DNA of 64,000 nucleotides from Megascapheus bottae. Lineage: Eukaryota; Chordata; Mammalia; Rodentia; Geomyidae. The stretch is taken from assembly GCA_024803745.1 (NCBI GenBank), contig JANJXV010000129.1:1054001-1118000 (forward strand), given 5' to 3'. This document shows, piece by piece, positions 1-11,245 of this stretch; position 1 is the stretch's first letter, and every line of letters starts with the position of its first letter. Under the pieces are notes generated by a model that was given only the letters and a program-made list of their open reading frames with translations, searched no databases and was not told the DNA's origin. Both the position numbers and the translations under genes were made by a program.

Positions 1-320
1 CAGGAGTGTTAGAAAAGGAATTTTTATAAGACTTCAAATGGAAAGAAATAAATTTCAAAATTCCCACAAATACCTAAATTGAGACTTTAGTGAGAAGTTG
101 TAACTGAAGGGATATAGGTGTAAGACCTTACTCTCAAGAATCGTTCTTGCTTGGATCAAAGGCAAACAGACATATAAACCAAACTTGTGGCCGCTGAATC
201 TAGAAAAAATTCGTGTTCCTCACTTAATGGTTAATAAGCAAACAGCATTGAAACTGGGTAAGGTAATCCTATCTGCTACTCAGGACCTGAGACTCTTATC
301 AGTAGTTAACTCTAGAAAAC

Positions 321-440
321 AGGAAGTGGGGCTGTAGCTCAAGGATAGGGGTTATAGTCTTCTGCTGAAGTGTTCAGGGATAGGGCCGAGGCCTATGAAC
401 TACAAAAAAAAAAGAAAAGAAAAGAAAAGAAAGTTTTAAA
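321..440 (+). mobile_element. ID-like SINE
   Basis: Diverged tRNA-derived SINE (ggggctgtagctcaagg start, tail of A-rich aaaag repeats) in the intron before the zinc-finger exon. The rest of 1-844 shows no gene and would be intronic if the upstream KRAB exons lie left of the window. Confidence 0.6.
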
Positions 441-844
441 AAGATGCAAAACAGCACAATATTTAGAGTATTTCTCAAAAATAAAAGAAAGGCAGCTATT
501 CCTCAATGTATAAACAAAACAGTATTTGAAAAAAAACAGCTGCAGGTATGCTATAGATAGTACTCAGCTTAAAACTGTAGCAATACATATATGGGTAATT
601 TCAATAAATATTTCCTGTGATATAAAAAGAGAACTAAAACACAGAAAAACATTATTGGTCATTGTAAAATACCATTTTCTTAATAGGTTAGGGAGAAAAG
701 CATATTTTTCTCACAAATCAATTTCCACTTTTATATTTTAAAATATCTAACACTTAGGATGGGAAAGTAAAGTCATTATCTTTACAGTAAGGAATATTTG
801 TATCTCATGTATGTTTGTGTCTTTTTTTCTATGACTCATTTTAG

Positions 845-1257
845 ATGTCCAGGTAATGGAAAATGTGTTCAAGACATGCCAGGAAAGTCCACATGAATGT
901 CTTTGTGAAGTAGCAGTTGCAAGTAGTATCGAAGTGGAGGAAAACGTGAGATTTGCAACAACTTTAAATTTGAGCTCTACACATAATCCAGAGCTGATCA
1001 GTAATAACGGTAACAACTTAGGGGTGAGGACTGAGGAGTTCATAAAGTGTCAGAACATGCTTCTGTCTCCTAAGCCTGATGAGATGCATACTGCATATAG
1101 ATCTCGTATGTCTCCTGTTCTTAAAAAATCCATCGGATATTCAGAGCATTTTATTCATGATTGTGACAGTCCAAAGGATCTGCAGTATCAGAATTCTGTT
1201 CTCCCTGCCCAAGAAATTCTTCAGGGAGGGAGGAAAACTGCTAAATGTACTGTGTGA
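845..1257 (+). CDS. KRAB-ZNF terminal exon, spacer coding part, unit A (5' exons outside window)
   Basis: A splice acceptor (ctcattttag) precedes 845. With one base carried from a KRAB-B exon, the frame reads Asp-Val-Gln-Val-Met-Glu-Asn-Val and stays open to TGA at 1255-1257, followed by a second TGA. This is the low-complexity spacer that separates KRAB from fingers in KRAB zinc-finger proteins, which are nuclear and usually repress transcription through TRIM28. The start is a splice site rather than an ATG. The matching KRAB exons for this copy should lie about 2-3 kb left of base 1, judged from unit B. The stop precedes the finger array, so a normal KRAB-ZNF protein cannot be made from this frame. 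The gene cannot be named from sequence alone. Confidence 0.7.
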
Positions 1258-2321
1258 TGAAAAATATTGTACTTAACACCGACCATCACTACACATCCGA
1301 AAATGTACACAGGAGAGACTCCTCATATATGTAGTGAATGTGAGAAATCTTTCAGTAATGAAATACGCCTTACAATACCTCAGAGCAAATATCCTGAGAT
1401 ATGTGATGCGTATGTCAAGTGTGAAAATTAATTTCTGAGAAGTCAGACCTGACGCTCCAACCTCGATCTCCAAGAGAAGACAAACCTTATGAATATGAGG
1501 AACGTAATAAAATTTCTGCCCAGAATTCAGCTCTCAGCACACATCAGAGATCTCACACAGAAGAGAAATATTATGAATGGGATAAATGTGGGAAGACTTT
1601 TAGACTGAAATCATACCTCACTTTGCACCAGAGAAGACACACAGAAGAGAAACCTTATGAATGTAACAAATGTGAAAAGTCTTTCACCCAGCAGATACAC
1701 CTTCGAGTTCATCAAATAACACACACAGGAGAGAAATCTTATAAGTGTAATGAATGTGGAAAGTCTTTCCAAGGGAAGGGCAAACTTCGTGTTCATCAGA
1801 GAATACACACAGGAGTGAAACCTTATGAATGTAACCAATGTGTAAAGTCTTTCAGACAGAAATCTTCCCTCAAATTTCATCAAAGAACACACACAGGAGA
1901 GAAACCTTATGTGTGCAACAAATGTGGAAAGACCTTCAAGTGGAAGTCATATCTTGATGGGCATAATAGAACACACACAGGAGAGAAAATTTATGCATGT
2001 AGTGAATGCGGAAAGTCTTTCAAATGGAAGGTAAAACTCCATGTTCATCAGAGAATATACTCAGGAGAAACACCTAATGAGTGTAACATATGTGAAAAGT
2101 CCTTCACACAGAAGCCAAACCTCAACATGCATAAGACAATTCAAACAGGAGAAAAACCTCATGAAGGTAACCGATGTGGAATGTCTTTCAAATGGAAGTC
2201 TTCCCTCAAATTGCATCAGAGAACACACACAGGAGAGAAACTGTACGAGTGCATCAAATGTGGTAAGACCTTCAGATGGAAGTCACATTACAGGAGGCAT
2301 AACAGAATTCACACATATTAG
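1258..2321 (+). pseudogene. C2H2 zinc-finger array, unit A (out of frame with KRAB/spacer)
   Basis: About ten 84-bp C2H2 units. A degenerate finger at about 1300-1425 is in the spacer frame beyond its stops. A one-base loss near 1428 moves the rest into another frame, open from about 1425 to TAG at 2319-2321. Fingers near 1485-1640 are damaged (missing first Cys or both Cys). Four consecutive fingers at 1656-1976 keep all Cys2His2 ligands, the Phe and Leu core and TGEK-type linkers. Next comes a finger with its last His changed to Tyr, one with last His to Gln, one with first Cys to Gly (GGT near 2167), and a final complete-ligand finger. No ATG suits this frame: the apparent start at 1623 is TTG. 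Either a pseudogene or a relic behind a shortened KRAB gene; a splice form reaching it cannot be excluded. Confidence 0.85.
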
Positions 2322-2930
2322 AAACCTTAGGAATATAACCAAAGTTGAAAGTCTTTCGTGCAGTATTCACCCTTCAGAAAGCATAAGAGAGTTCACACAT
2401 ATGAGAAGCCTTAGCAATGTAATAAATAGGAAAGACTTTTTAGTCTGTGGAAGAAAACTCAGCTTGTGTCACAGAACCAACACAAGATAAAACCCTTAAT
2501 GAATGTAGCAAATGTTCAGTCTTTTCCCCAGAAGGCACAAGTCAAGATTTATCACTAAACACCCACAGGATAGAATCCTATGAATAAAATGAAAGGGAAA
2601 GTTTTTTAAAGAACTCATATTTGAGTTTGCATGATACCACACAGACACAGGATAAAAATCGTATGAATATAAGAATATGAAAAATCCATCATGAACGTAT
2701 GACTAAGTATAAAATGCACATAGGAGAGAAAAACCTTATGAATATTACAAATGTGGAAAGTGTTTGACCTGGAAGGCATACTTCTGTGTTCATCACAAAC
2801 CTGATTCCCATAGAAGAAAAGAAAACTAATGAATAGAACAAATGTGCAATGACTTTTAATCAGAAGTCATTCTTCAGTACATTTCAGAACATACACAATA
2901 GAGAAATTCTGAGTAATGAAAAACATTTAG
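2322..2930 (+). pseudogene. Decayed zinc-finger repeats, unit A
   Basis: Beyond the array stop, finger-like codon strings recur at roughly 84-bp spacing with many stops and frameshifts: for example aaaccttatgaatattacaa with tgtggaaagtg near 2740, and the aatcagaagtc finger-tip-like stretch near 2860. The ancestral array was therefore several fingers longer. None of these retains a full ligand set in an open frame. Confidence 0.75.
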
Positions 2931-3062
2931 CTATATATAGAATCTCTGTATATGGGAGCATTAGGGTAAGTCTTCTAAACAAAGTCAACCTTCAGCAAGC
3001 ATTAAGAGCACTCACAGAAGAAATAATAGCATGTAGGAAAACCTTTGTCAGGAACCTCTAAA

Positions 3063-3233
3063 AGCTGACTGTGTGGCTTAGTGGTACAGTGCTAACCTAT
3101 CAAGGATGAAGGCCTGGGTTAGATTCCTCAATACTACGTGAAAAGAGCAAGCCAGAAGCAGCACTGTGGTTCAAATGGTAGAGTGCTAACCTTGAGCAAA
3201 AGTAGCTCAGGCCCTGAGTTCAAGCCTAAGGAT

Positions 3234-3234
<1 letters not shown>
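3063..3234 (+). mobile_element. ID-like SINE dimer
   Basis: Two tRNA-derived monomers: one beginning agctgactgtgtggcttag and ending at a gggttagattcctc box, and a second beginning agccagaagcagcactgtgg with gagttcaagcc. The following GA repeat takes the place of a tail. Confidence 0.75.
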
Positions 3235-3297
<63 letters not shown>

Positions 3298-3440
3298 GAG
3301 AGACCGAGAGAGACAGAGAGAGACAGAGAGAGACAGAAAGAGAGAGACAGAAAGAGAGAGAGAAAGAGAGAAAAGAGAGAGAAACAGGAACTTCTAAATT
3401 TTACAGAGATAGAGAAGGAGAGAGAGAAAGAGACAGAAAC
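3235..3440 (+). repeat. (GA)n / (GAGACA)n microsatellite
   Basis: Near-pure purine strand of GA dinucleotides interrupted by GACA and GAAA. It has no stop codon in one frame, so it yields a spurious Arg/Glu ORF. It differs in length from the unit B counterpart. Confidence 0.97.
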
Positions 3441-3444
3441 TAAT

Positions 3445-3852
3445 TTCTAAACTTTACAGTCTTTCTATTTCCTTACAAATTCGTCTATGTCATTCTTTCT
3501 GACAGAAGCACAGAATTCCATTGTGTAAAAACACCATATTTGATCTACTCATCAACTGACGGGCATCTGGGTTGGTTCCATACCTTTGTTATAGTAAATA
3601 GTGCTGTGATAAATGTTATTGTTCTAGTGAATTTAGTGTGTCCTATCTGGACGATTGTCAAGTAGTGAAATTGCTGGATCACAGGGGAGCTCTATGTTTA
3701 GTCTTTTTGGGATACTGCCATAGTGCTATCCATACTGGTTGAACGAGTTTGCAATCCCACCAGCAGTGTAGTAGTGATCCCTCCTGGCCACATCCCCTCC
3801 AGCATACGTTATTAGATTTCTGGATCTTGTCCATTCTAACTGGAGTGAGGAG
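3445..3852 (-). mobile_element. L1 3' ORF2 fragment, antisense half of an inverted L1
   Basis: The minus strand matches the ORF2 C-terminal to 3' region seen intact at 25640-26180: the TGG-GAT-TGC-AAA-CTC-like stretch, the ccagcagtgtag region and the ttccattgtgt segment all appear as reverse complement. It abuts a plus-strand ORF2 fragment at about 3850. The left end is lost in the GA repeat. Confidence 0.85.
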
Positions 3853-4345
3853 GAAAAGGGAAAGAGGAACTGAAACTTTCTCTCCTTACAGATGACATGA
3901 TTCTGTATTTAAAGAACCCTATAGACTCTACTCCGAAGCTGCTTGAGCTGATATAAAACTTTGGTAAGGTAGCAGGGTATAAAATTAACCCTCAATGTCA
4001 ACTGCCTTCCTATATGCCAACAAATGAGAGGAATGAGGCAAGAATCAGGATAGCAACTCATTTTGCTATCAAAGAAAATAAAATACCTAGGAATTAACTT
4101 AGAATGTAAAGCACCTTTTTGATGGAACTATAAACTCTGGAGAAGGAAATTAACGCAGAACTGAGGAAATGCAAAAACCTATGCTCCTGGTTTGGAAAAA
4201 GTAATATTGTAAAAATGGCAATCTTGATAGGGACTATCTACAAATTCAGTGCAATATTCATCAATATCCCAATGTCATTCTTTAAAGAAACAGAAGAGGA
4301 AATCCAAAATTTCACTTGGAATAATAAAAGACCCCTTATAGTCTG
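3853..4345 (+). mobile_element. L1 ORF2 RT fragment, inverted 5' half
   Basis: Plus-strand ORF2 sequence from just before the reverse-transcriptase metal-binding motif (ttacagatgacatgattctg, the A-D-D-M region) to the N-N-K-R-P region near 4330. It is interrupted by stops. The 5'-most positions of the two halves meet head to head at about 3850, as expected for twin priming, with part of ORF2 missing between them. Confidence 0.85.
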
Positions 4346-4719
4346 TCTTCTGGCATGATACATAATGTTTAATCTCACCTTCTCCACCAAAATCTCATCT
4401 TTCTCATTGAGACATAGGTGGCCCTGTTTACTAGCAGCAAAGGCTCAAACGCGCAGTTTCAGGTGTCACCACTGCCTCTGTTACTGGGTAGATCCAACTC
4501 TGTCATCGATTCTGAGGTCTGCTCTGGGAGTCTTGGTCACAAGTTGTTCTGTGGCATCTGCTGCCAGCCTGTGCCTATTTGCTTCCTTTTCCTCCAGCAG
4601 CCTACAACAGGGAATGAAGTTCACTCGCGGATGCTCTCCTGCATATGCAGGGCAGGATGAGCCCAACCCTCCCACATCTTCCTCTTCTAATTTTTGGGAA
4701 AAAATGTGCTGGCAAAAGT
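4346..4719. other. No recognised gene
   Basis: Unrecognised stretch. Open frames occur on both strands (a 125-codon plus-strand frame and an overlapping minus-strand one with Glu/Lys-rich codons) and are present in both units, but the units are too similar for that to show constraint. Confidence 0.5.
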
Positions 4720-4950
4720 CCTCAGATGTGGCGCATGGCTGATCCACACTTTTAATCCAGGCTGGTCAGGAGGATGAGATCTGAGTATGGAAGTTCCAAG
4801 TCACCTAGAACAGGAAAGTCTGATAGATTCTTACTACCAAAAATAAAAACAGCTGGGAATGGAATTTGGGCTCAAGTGGTAAAGGGCTACTCTTGAGTAC
4901 AAATGCTTAGTGCCCAGGCCCTGAGTTCAGGCTCCAGCACTGCCAACAAC
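4720..4950 (+). mobile_element. B1-ID composite SINE
   Basis: 7SL-like left half (ggctgatccacac ... ggctggtcaggagg), then an ID half with gggctcaagtggtaaaggg and gccctgagttcaggctcc. Diverged. Confidence 0.75.
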
Positions 4951-6012
4951 CTCACTTTAGTGAGATTTTAGCTTTATCCATGTAGGCACATCTCACTGGA
5001 ATCTTTGCTGGTAGAGATAGTCTTCATAATTTTGTCTCAAGGTAAAGGTCCTTCTGGGGTAGTACACAAAAGATGTCATGGAGAGAGGAGCCCCACTTGC
5101 TCCAGGTTTGAAGATGGCATAGGTCAAGCCAGCATGGAGTTGGCACATCAGTCTTTTTCCTAGCACCACCTACCAGTGAATGTCAAATGACAGTGATTGT
5201 TGTGGGATTGTGTGATTGAAGTGCCCCATTAAGGGCAGTGTAAGCACATCCAAACTTGGATACCAGGAATGCTGAAATCTCAAAGCTAAGATTTCTGTTG
5301 GCTACAGAAATGCTGGTGTGTCTGTGATTCACTAAAAGTTCAGGTGCAAAGATTCTGAAGCTTGATGCCATGTGTTTATTCCATTTAGTAAAATTATTTT
5401 AATGCACTGTATAAGTTAAAACATTTGATAAGAGTCAGGGGTAGTGAAAACATTGTCCTTGAATTCAGGTGTCTGGCAGGGTAATGGGGGGGGTGTTGGT
5501 GGCTGGGACTATGAAGCTGGAGCTGCTATCAAACCATGGATCATGTTCCTCTTTGTCTGGGAGAAATGACTCCAAAGATGAAATTTGAATGGTGAGGAAA
5601 AGATGATGATGTACTCAGGAAATTTCTCCTAAACAAATGCTCATGTGGAAGTGGGATGGGGGCTGGGCATGTCTGAGGCAGAGCTTAAGGGGGCTTCTCA
5701 TGGCGTTGAGAACGTTCCTTGCGACTTCAGGCATGCAGCAGGGTGTTTTAGATGACCATTGTGAGATGGATGGAATAAGACTGGAGACAAGATGAATGCT
5801 GGGATCCTGCAATGCTCTTGCATGAGTGGCTGGTGGCTCACCTGAAAGAACTAATTATGTCTAAAAAAGAAATCAGGAATTTGTTTTGATTAGATAATAC
5901 CTGTAATCCGAGGCATATTCAGGATCCTGATCTTAGTATTGTGGTTTAAAACCAACCCAGCAAAGGGAAAAATGCATGAGACTCATACTCCCAGTTTAGA
6001 GCAAGAACAAAG
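4951..6012. other. No recognised gene
   Basis: Unique-looking DNA with short broken open frames on the minus strand (5183-5371 and 5615-5812) and a poly-G run near 5490. I could not assign any of it to a family. It may hold an old processed pseudogene. Confidence 0.5.
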
Positions 6013-6106
6013 ATTGAAGTAGAGCTGTGGCTCAAGAGCTAGAGTGCTACCTTGAGCAAAGAAAAGCTAAGAAAAAGCTCCAGGTCTTGAGTTCAAGGCC
6101 AGGAAT
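6013..6106 (+). mobile_element. ID-like SINE
   Basis: gtagagctgtggctcaagag start, gagttcaaggccaggaatg end, followed by a purine-rich tail. Confidence 0.75.
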
Positions 6107-7343
6107 GAAAGAAGGAAGGTAAAAAAAGGGAAGTATGTGAGGAAGGGAAATATATAAATGAAAGAGAGAAGGAACTAGAAATTTAAAACTAGAGAATATT
6201 TAAAAGTCATCAGTCCTTCTAAGAAAAGTGTTGGAGTATGGGTTCTATATGTGGTGAACTGGAAGCCCAGCAGTGACTTGTTAACCAAAGAGTCACCATG
6301 ATGAGCAAAGGATAGAAATCTGCATGAGCCTCTTAGCGGATGGAGTCACAGAAGAGAACATCAGCTCCCATCCCATAGTTAGAAGTATATAGAGATGGGG
6401 AAGTTGGCATCACCTTGATGTCATTGTGTCCATGGAGACTGGAAGCCATGGCTCTGTGAAAGCACAATGTTCTGGTTACTGAGCTGGGAGACTGAGGAGA
6501 GCCAAGTCCTGGCCATGAAGAAATCAGTGTGGCAGCAGAGCAACTCGGCTGCAGTGTGTGCCTCCTTGGCTGTTCTTATTCTGTGGTGGATCAGGCTGGA
6601 GCGGGTGATAGTAACTGTTTTGTGGTCACAAGCCCTTCACCAAGAGCTTCCTCTGGGATCCTCATAAGCTACAGGGTGGCTGGTGGTGGGATGTGTGTGG
6701 GGTGGAAGTGACAGAGGGATGGATGCATGGCAAGGTGGGTGAAGAGATGAGAGGAATGATGAGAGCCCAGTTCATTGGTTTCCAAGGTTAATGGGTGGGA
6801 GGTAGAGAGGCATGATGGAGGAATGAGGGAGGCAGGGGAAGGTGGTGACAGATTGAGGCCATCTGTAGTGCCAGCCTGGCCATCATCTGAAGCCCATAGG
6901 CAGCTTCCTGATCCTTCACTTAGTCCTGCTCCTTGTGGAGGGAATTACACGTGTACCCAGAGCTAGGGGTGGGGCAATGTTAGTAGCACCTGGAAAACCA
7001 TTGGCCTCTACCTGGGTGAGGGGTGGTTATGGCTCCCATGCTGGGTGGCCTGATAGCTATGGAACAGATCTCTCCTTAGTTACCACAGTCAGTGGCTGCT
7101 CTCCATCTAGGGTTAGCGCACCTGCTCAGCCATCAGGACACCCCATGCCAGGACAGAGGCCTACAATTCAGATGGCAGCACAAGGGTGAAGATGATCTCA
7201 CCGTAGCCCTAGTTACATGGCTGCCCCAGCATAAAGGACAGGATGAGCTGGGGGAAGATGTTCTCTGTGTTTTTCCACAGCCTATCCCGGCCTCTTCTTG
7301 TGTCTGATTAGACCAAGAGAGTACCAGGTTCCCTCTCATAGTC
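6107..7343. other. No recognised gene
   Basis: GC-richer unique DNA with short open frames in several registers and no convincing exon. It lies upstream of the RalGDS-like pseudogene and may be former intron or flank of that gene. Confidence 0.45.
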
Positions 7344-7465
7344 CTGGTTCTTTTTCTTTTACAGTCATGAGGCTTGAACTCAGGTACTGGGTACTGTCCC
7401 TGAGCTCTTTTGCTCAAGGTTGATGCTCTACCATTTGAACCATAGTGCCATTTCCAGCTTTTCCT
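7344..7465 (-). mobile_element. ID-like SINE, antisense
   Basis: Poly-T-like ttctttttcttttacagtca, then ggcttgaactcagg, and the reverse complement of the ID body ending accatagtgccatttccagc. Confidence 0.8.
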
Positions 7466-8667
7466 TTTCATGTGGATCTCTGATATGTCCAGTGCTGTGC
7501 CTGCAGGGAGGCACTCACCCCACAGACAGAGCCACCTCTGCCGTGACTGTGACTGCCCACAACCCTCACACCCACTCCTTGCACACCCCTCGACTCCAGT
7601 TTTAGCTCCTCTTGGACTGGGTGTCCAGCCTACCCCTTCCTACACTCACAAAGGGTCTACAATTGTCTTCCCAGGGTCCTTTCTTCTGCCAGCCAGAGTA
7701 CAGACTGTGCACATCTTGACGATCACAGAGCTCAAACCCAAAGGCTGAGATGCAGAAGGGGGTGACCCAGTAGCTGCACAGGCCCATGGATCATCCTCTG
7801 CATCCCCCAGCCTGTGACTTCCCCCACCCCCTTGGCAGTTAACTGGAAATGAGAGTTTCATGGACTTTCCTTTCTGGACTGGCTTCAAACAGAAGCTATG
7901 CACAGTTTTCAAACCATACCCTACTGAAGAAGGGAAGCTTGATCTGGTGCTTAACTGGGTTGCACTTTGGCTCCATTTGCTATGCCTCACGGGAGGGGGC
8001 TCATCATTTGTAGACTAAGATCTCATGACCTTCAAAGCCAAATGCTACCTGAAAGTTCAGGGTCCCAGCCTATGTGTTGGGCCGGAGTGAATACATTCTC
8101 TGTTATGCTGGGTCATCAACCCATGTTTTAAGCTGGAAGTAGGCAGTGCCACATTTGATAAGAACATCTGCCAGAGATTGTCACCTCATGAAAGCAGATT
8201 CTAAATTTGTATTCCATTACCTGTGGTGGAGAAATCCCCTCCAACTTAGACAGGCTCACATCCACCTGCAGGTCACACTCCTAATGCACCCTTGAGTGTC
8301 CTCATGGTATTTGGATCTAAGTTTGTAGGGAATGCTGCTTTAGTCCATGAATTAGCTGGACAAGTGATGACAAACGTGTTGTGGATTAATATGAGAACAA
8401 TTTAAGAAGCCCTGGAGGAGCATCAACCTGACCCTCTGTGGTGCCATAAATCTGATAGGATGTTCCAGACTGAGAAACAATCACATGGCTTTGTGTTTGG
8501 CATCCAGACAAGTGAGTGCATGTCTTAGCTGTCAGCCAATACAGAGGAGGACATGAATAAGTGGGTGGAAAGCATCTGTCAGACCCCTGTCTGGGGGCAA
8601 GTGGAGAGAACATAGGAAGGTAGATACCATGGTTGTGGTGGGGCCAAAAAAAGGGCAAAAGAGGCAA
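7466..8667. other. No recognised gene; deletion junction at 7831-7838
   Basis: Unique DNA. The sequence cttggcag at 7831-7838 is single here, but in unit B two cttggcag copies flank 582 bp absent from A. Downstream of it an acceptor-like context is followed by about 40 open codons (F-W-T-G-F-K in the reading), which I cannot assign. Confidence 0.55.
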
Positions 8668-8870
8668 AGGAACCAGGTACTGGTAGCTCAAGACTGTCAT
8701 CCTAGCTACTCAGGAGTTTGAGATCTGAGGATCACAATTCAAAGCCAGCCCAGGACAGAAACTCCATGAGACTCTTATCTGCAATAAACTACTGAATGCA
8801 AGATGCTCAAGCTCAGTGACAGCATCCAGGCCTAGCGTTCAAAACCCAGGACTGGCAGAAAAAAGTATCA
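8668..8870 (+). mobile_element. B1-ID composite SINE
   Basis: ggtactggtagctcaagac, then tcctagctactcaggag and gatctgaggatcac, with a degraded ID half ending ccaggactggcag. Confidence 0.85.
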
Positions 8871-9809
8871 AAGGACAAGAAGCTGGCCAAAAGTTAGAGG
8901 GACTCTATCTTGACAAACAATACAATGATAAGTTGCACTCAGAAGACTTGCACAAAATCTGGAAACGCGTGAGACCTATCTATGTATGTTTCCGGTTTGT
9001 CTAAATATATATGTTTATGCATTTATATATTAGTATAGAGAGACAGATCAATACATATGACTATACATATATACATAGCCAGACACTTATGGGTGGGTGG
9101 TATACTGTGTGAGAGTTTGTGTTTGTGTTTTGTGGATGGCTATCTCTGTTTAAGAAAGATAGAAAATATGTAAATATCTTTAAAAAAACTTGATAAAATA
9201 CGGAGAGACCTAAGCTCTTGAGGTAATCGGAAATGAGAAGATTATTCACAGGCACGTTTATCCTTATGGATTCCTCAGCAAGTTTTAATTTTTTTTCATT
9301 ATTTTCTTTCTTTTTTTGAACCAGTGCTAAGGATTTCTCTCAGGGACCAGGTGCTGCCAATTACTAATTTTCTCATGGCTGCTACAAGAGGAACTGAGCC
9401 ACAGTTCCACTTTTGCCTTATTTATTCGTGCTTAACTGAAGATAAAGATTTCTATCAGTGACTTTCTTTCAGGGGCTGGATTCTAACGAGGATCCCCACA
9501 CCTCAGGCTTCTCTATAGCTACAATTAACAATATGAGAACCCAGCACTGGGTTCCAATGCACAGGGCAAGAAATTGAGTGAATCTCTCAACTCCAATTAG
9601 CTATAATAAGCTACAAGTGAAAGACCAATACCTTTGAGGAAAAGATGCTGAGGGTTATCACACAGGCCCTATGAGTAAGCCCTAAACCCTGTACACATGT
9701 GTGCATGCACACATTGGCAGATACACACACACATGCACACACACAATATCTCAGGCAATATGGTATTTTGAATTAATATCCAAAGATTGGACAAAGGATA
9801 GCAAGTAAT
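8871..9809. other. AT-rich stretch with CA repeat, no gene
   Basis: AT-rich unique sequence with TATA-type low complexity at about 9000-9080 and a CA-rich microsatellite at about 9690-9747. No exon is recognised. Confidence 0.6.
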
Positions 9810-9920
9810 AAAATCTGTTTTTCTTGTCTACATTGAGGGAAAGGGATAAGTCACAAGATGCAGAAGCAAAGAATTCAGAGGCAAATGCTGTGAGTGAATA
9901 ACTTGTAAAAAGCACATTTC

Positions 9921-10130
9921 TTTTCTTTTCTTTTCTTTTGTTTTTTCTGCCATTCCTGGGGCTTGAACTCAGGGCCTGAGCACTGCTCTTGGCTTTTCCC
10001 AAGTCTAGCCCTCTGCCACTTGAGCCGCATTGCCATATGGATTTTTATATCTGTGTGATATTAAGGACTCAAACCTAGATCTTCATGGATGCTAGGCAAG
10101 CACTCTACCACTGGGCCAAACTCTAAACCC
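9921..10130 (-). mobile_element. ID-like SINE dimer, antisense (inside arm)
   Basis: T-rich tail, gccattcctggggcttgaac, then gcaagcactctaccactggg. Its counterpart in the right arm is at 27738-27925 on the plus strand. Confidence 0.85.
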
Positions 10131-10353
10131 AGATAAAGTATTTATAAATAGTCATCATCATCATATCAAAATATCCTTTCTCCTACAAAGAATGAACACT
10201 TATCTATGTCTGTAAGACTTTTTTTTTATGTCACCAATGCTTCTGTGATTTTCCCACTTGCATTTTTACAGATGACAGCACAGATATTCATCAGGAAGAA
10301 AAATTGATTACAATACAGAAACCTACGTCCTAGAAGACTGAAGTGAATACTAT

Positions 10354-10555
10354 GTGCAAGATGGCCTGGGTGTTTCATCTATTTGTAGAGTGCTTGGCTA
10401 CCACACAAAAAGACTCTGGTTTGATTCTGGAGTACTATATACATAGAAAACTCTGGAAGTGGTGCTGTGGCTTGGTGGGACAGCTATAGCCTAAAGAAAG
10501 CCTAAGAACAATGGTCAGGCTCTGAGATCAAGTCCCAGGACTAGCAAAGAAAATG
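10354..10555 (+). mobile_element. ID-like SINE dimer (inside arm)
   Basis: gatggcctgggtgtttcatc start and gtcccaggactagcaaag end. Its counterpart in the right arm is at 27312-27505 on the minus strand. Confidence 0.8.
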
Positions 10556-11245
10556 TGCAAGAGGCAAAATGCAAGCTGAGAAGGCACTGTGAAGCAAAAT
10601 ATCTTGTGAAGGGTAAGGGGAATAGTGACAGTTAAGTTTGGATCTTACCTAAGAAAGGCTACTTGAGCCTGAGACCAGGCTAGCACTTACGCCTAGTTAA
10701 TGACTTGGGATTTGAACAAAAAGGTGTGCTGTTTACTACATCCATATGTGAGGTGGGAAGGGAGATTCAGCCTCCAGTATGTCTTTGGGGAGGTCTTCTG
10801 TGAGCAAGGAGCTTTGGTCATTGGGCCTTGAAAGGTGACCCTACCTCCCTCACAATGGAACAGAATATGGAACCCTGGTTACCAAGCCACTGTATGTGAC
10901 AACCAGCTCAAGTCAGCTCCCTTGGCCTGTGGCTCAGGAGGAAGAAAGATGTTGCTGTGCTGTTGCCAATGGTCAGCAGGCTCGGATCTCAGGCATGAGA
11001 GATATGGATGTCTCACTTGAAGAAGTAGATTCTGGACCAGTGCCAAGCCAAAATTCCCGTATATCAGGCTTTTCTCTAGGAAGAAAGCCAGGAAACTCCA
11101 GGGCAACTCAGATGAGGTATATTGAGAGGAAACCTATTTGAACCCATCATCCTGCCCACACACTACAACCTTCTTGTGTACTTTCAAGTGACTATACTGA
11201 GATTAGAGTGTGTCATTTCCAATCTACTCTATTCCAATTCCTCAG

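Larger units (their letters stand above)
9810..11130 (+). repeat. Left arm of long inverted repeat, unit A
   Basis: This segment reappears as its reverse complement at about 26720-28041. Matching landmarks include ctgtttttcttgtctac at the outer end, two SINEs, the cctccagtatgtctttgg stretch, the cctccctcacaatggaacag stretch and an open frame rich in Glu/Arg/Ser near 10900-11100. Identity is clearly lower than between units A and B, so the inverted pair is older than the tandem duplication. The inner part adjoins the RalGDS-like exon at 11246. Confidence 0.88.

Noticed and set aside
1623..2321. Zinc-finger frame treated as a stand-alone protein starting at 1623
   Set aside because: The start is TTG in the middle of a finger, and upstream fingers are in the same frame. 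In a mammal this is part of an exon, not a separate gene.
1485..2321. CRISPR-like regular repeats of about 84 bp
   Set aside because: Repeat unit equals 28 codons with Cys2His2 pattern and TGEK linkers; it is a zinc-finger array in a mammalian genome.
3063..3140. tRNA gene candidates in ID-like monomers
   Set aside because: A- and B-box-like motifs come from tRNA-derived SINEs; there is no intact cloverleaf and A-rich tails follow.
4365..4742. 125-codon plus-strand frame conserved in both units (39398-39775)
   Set aside because: Unit similarity is high everywhere, so conservation says nothing. No splice context or domain was seen, and the opposite strand is equally open.
5183..5812. Minus-strand open frames of 62 and 65 codons
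   Set aside because: Short and broken, with no recognised domain. May be an old processed pseudogene, but I could not support a family.
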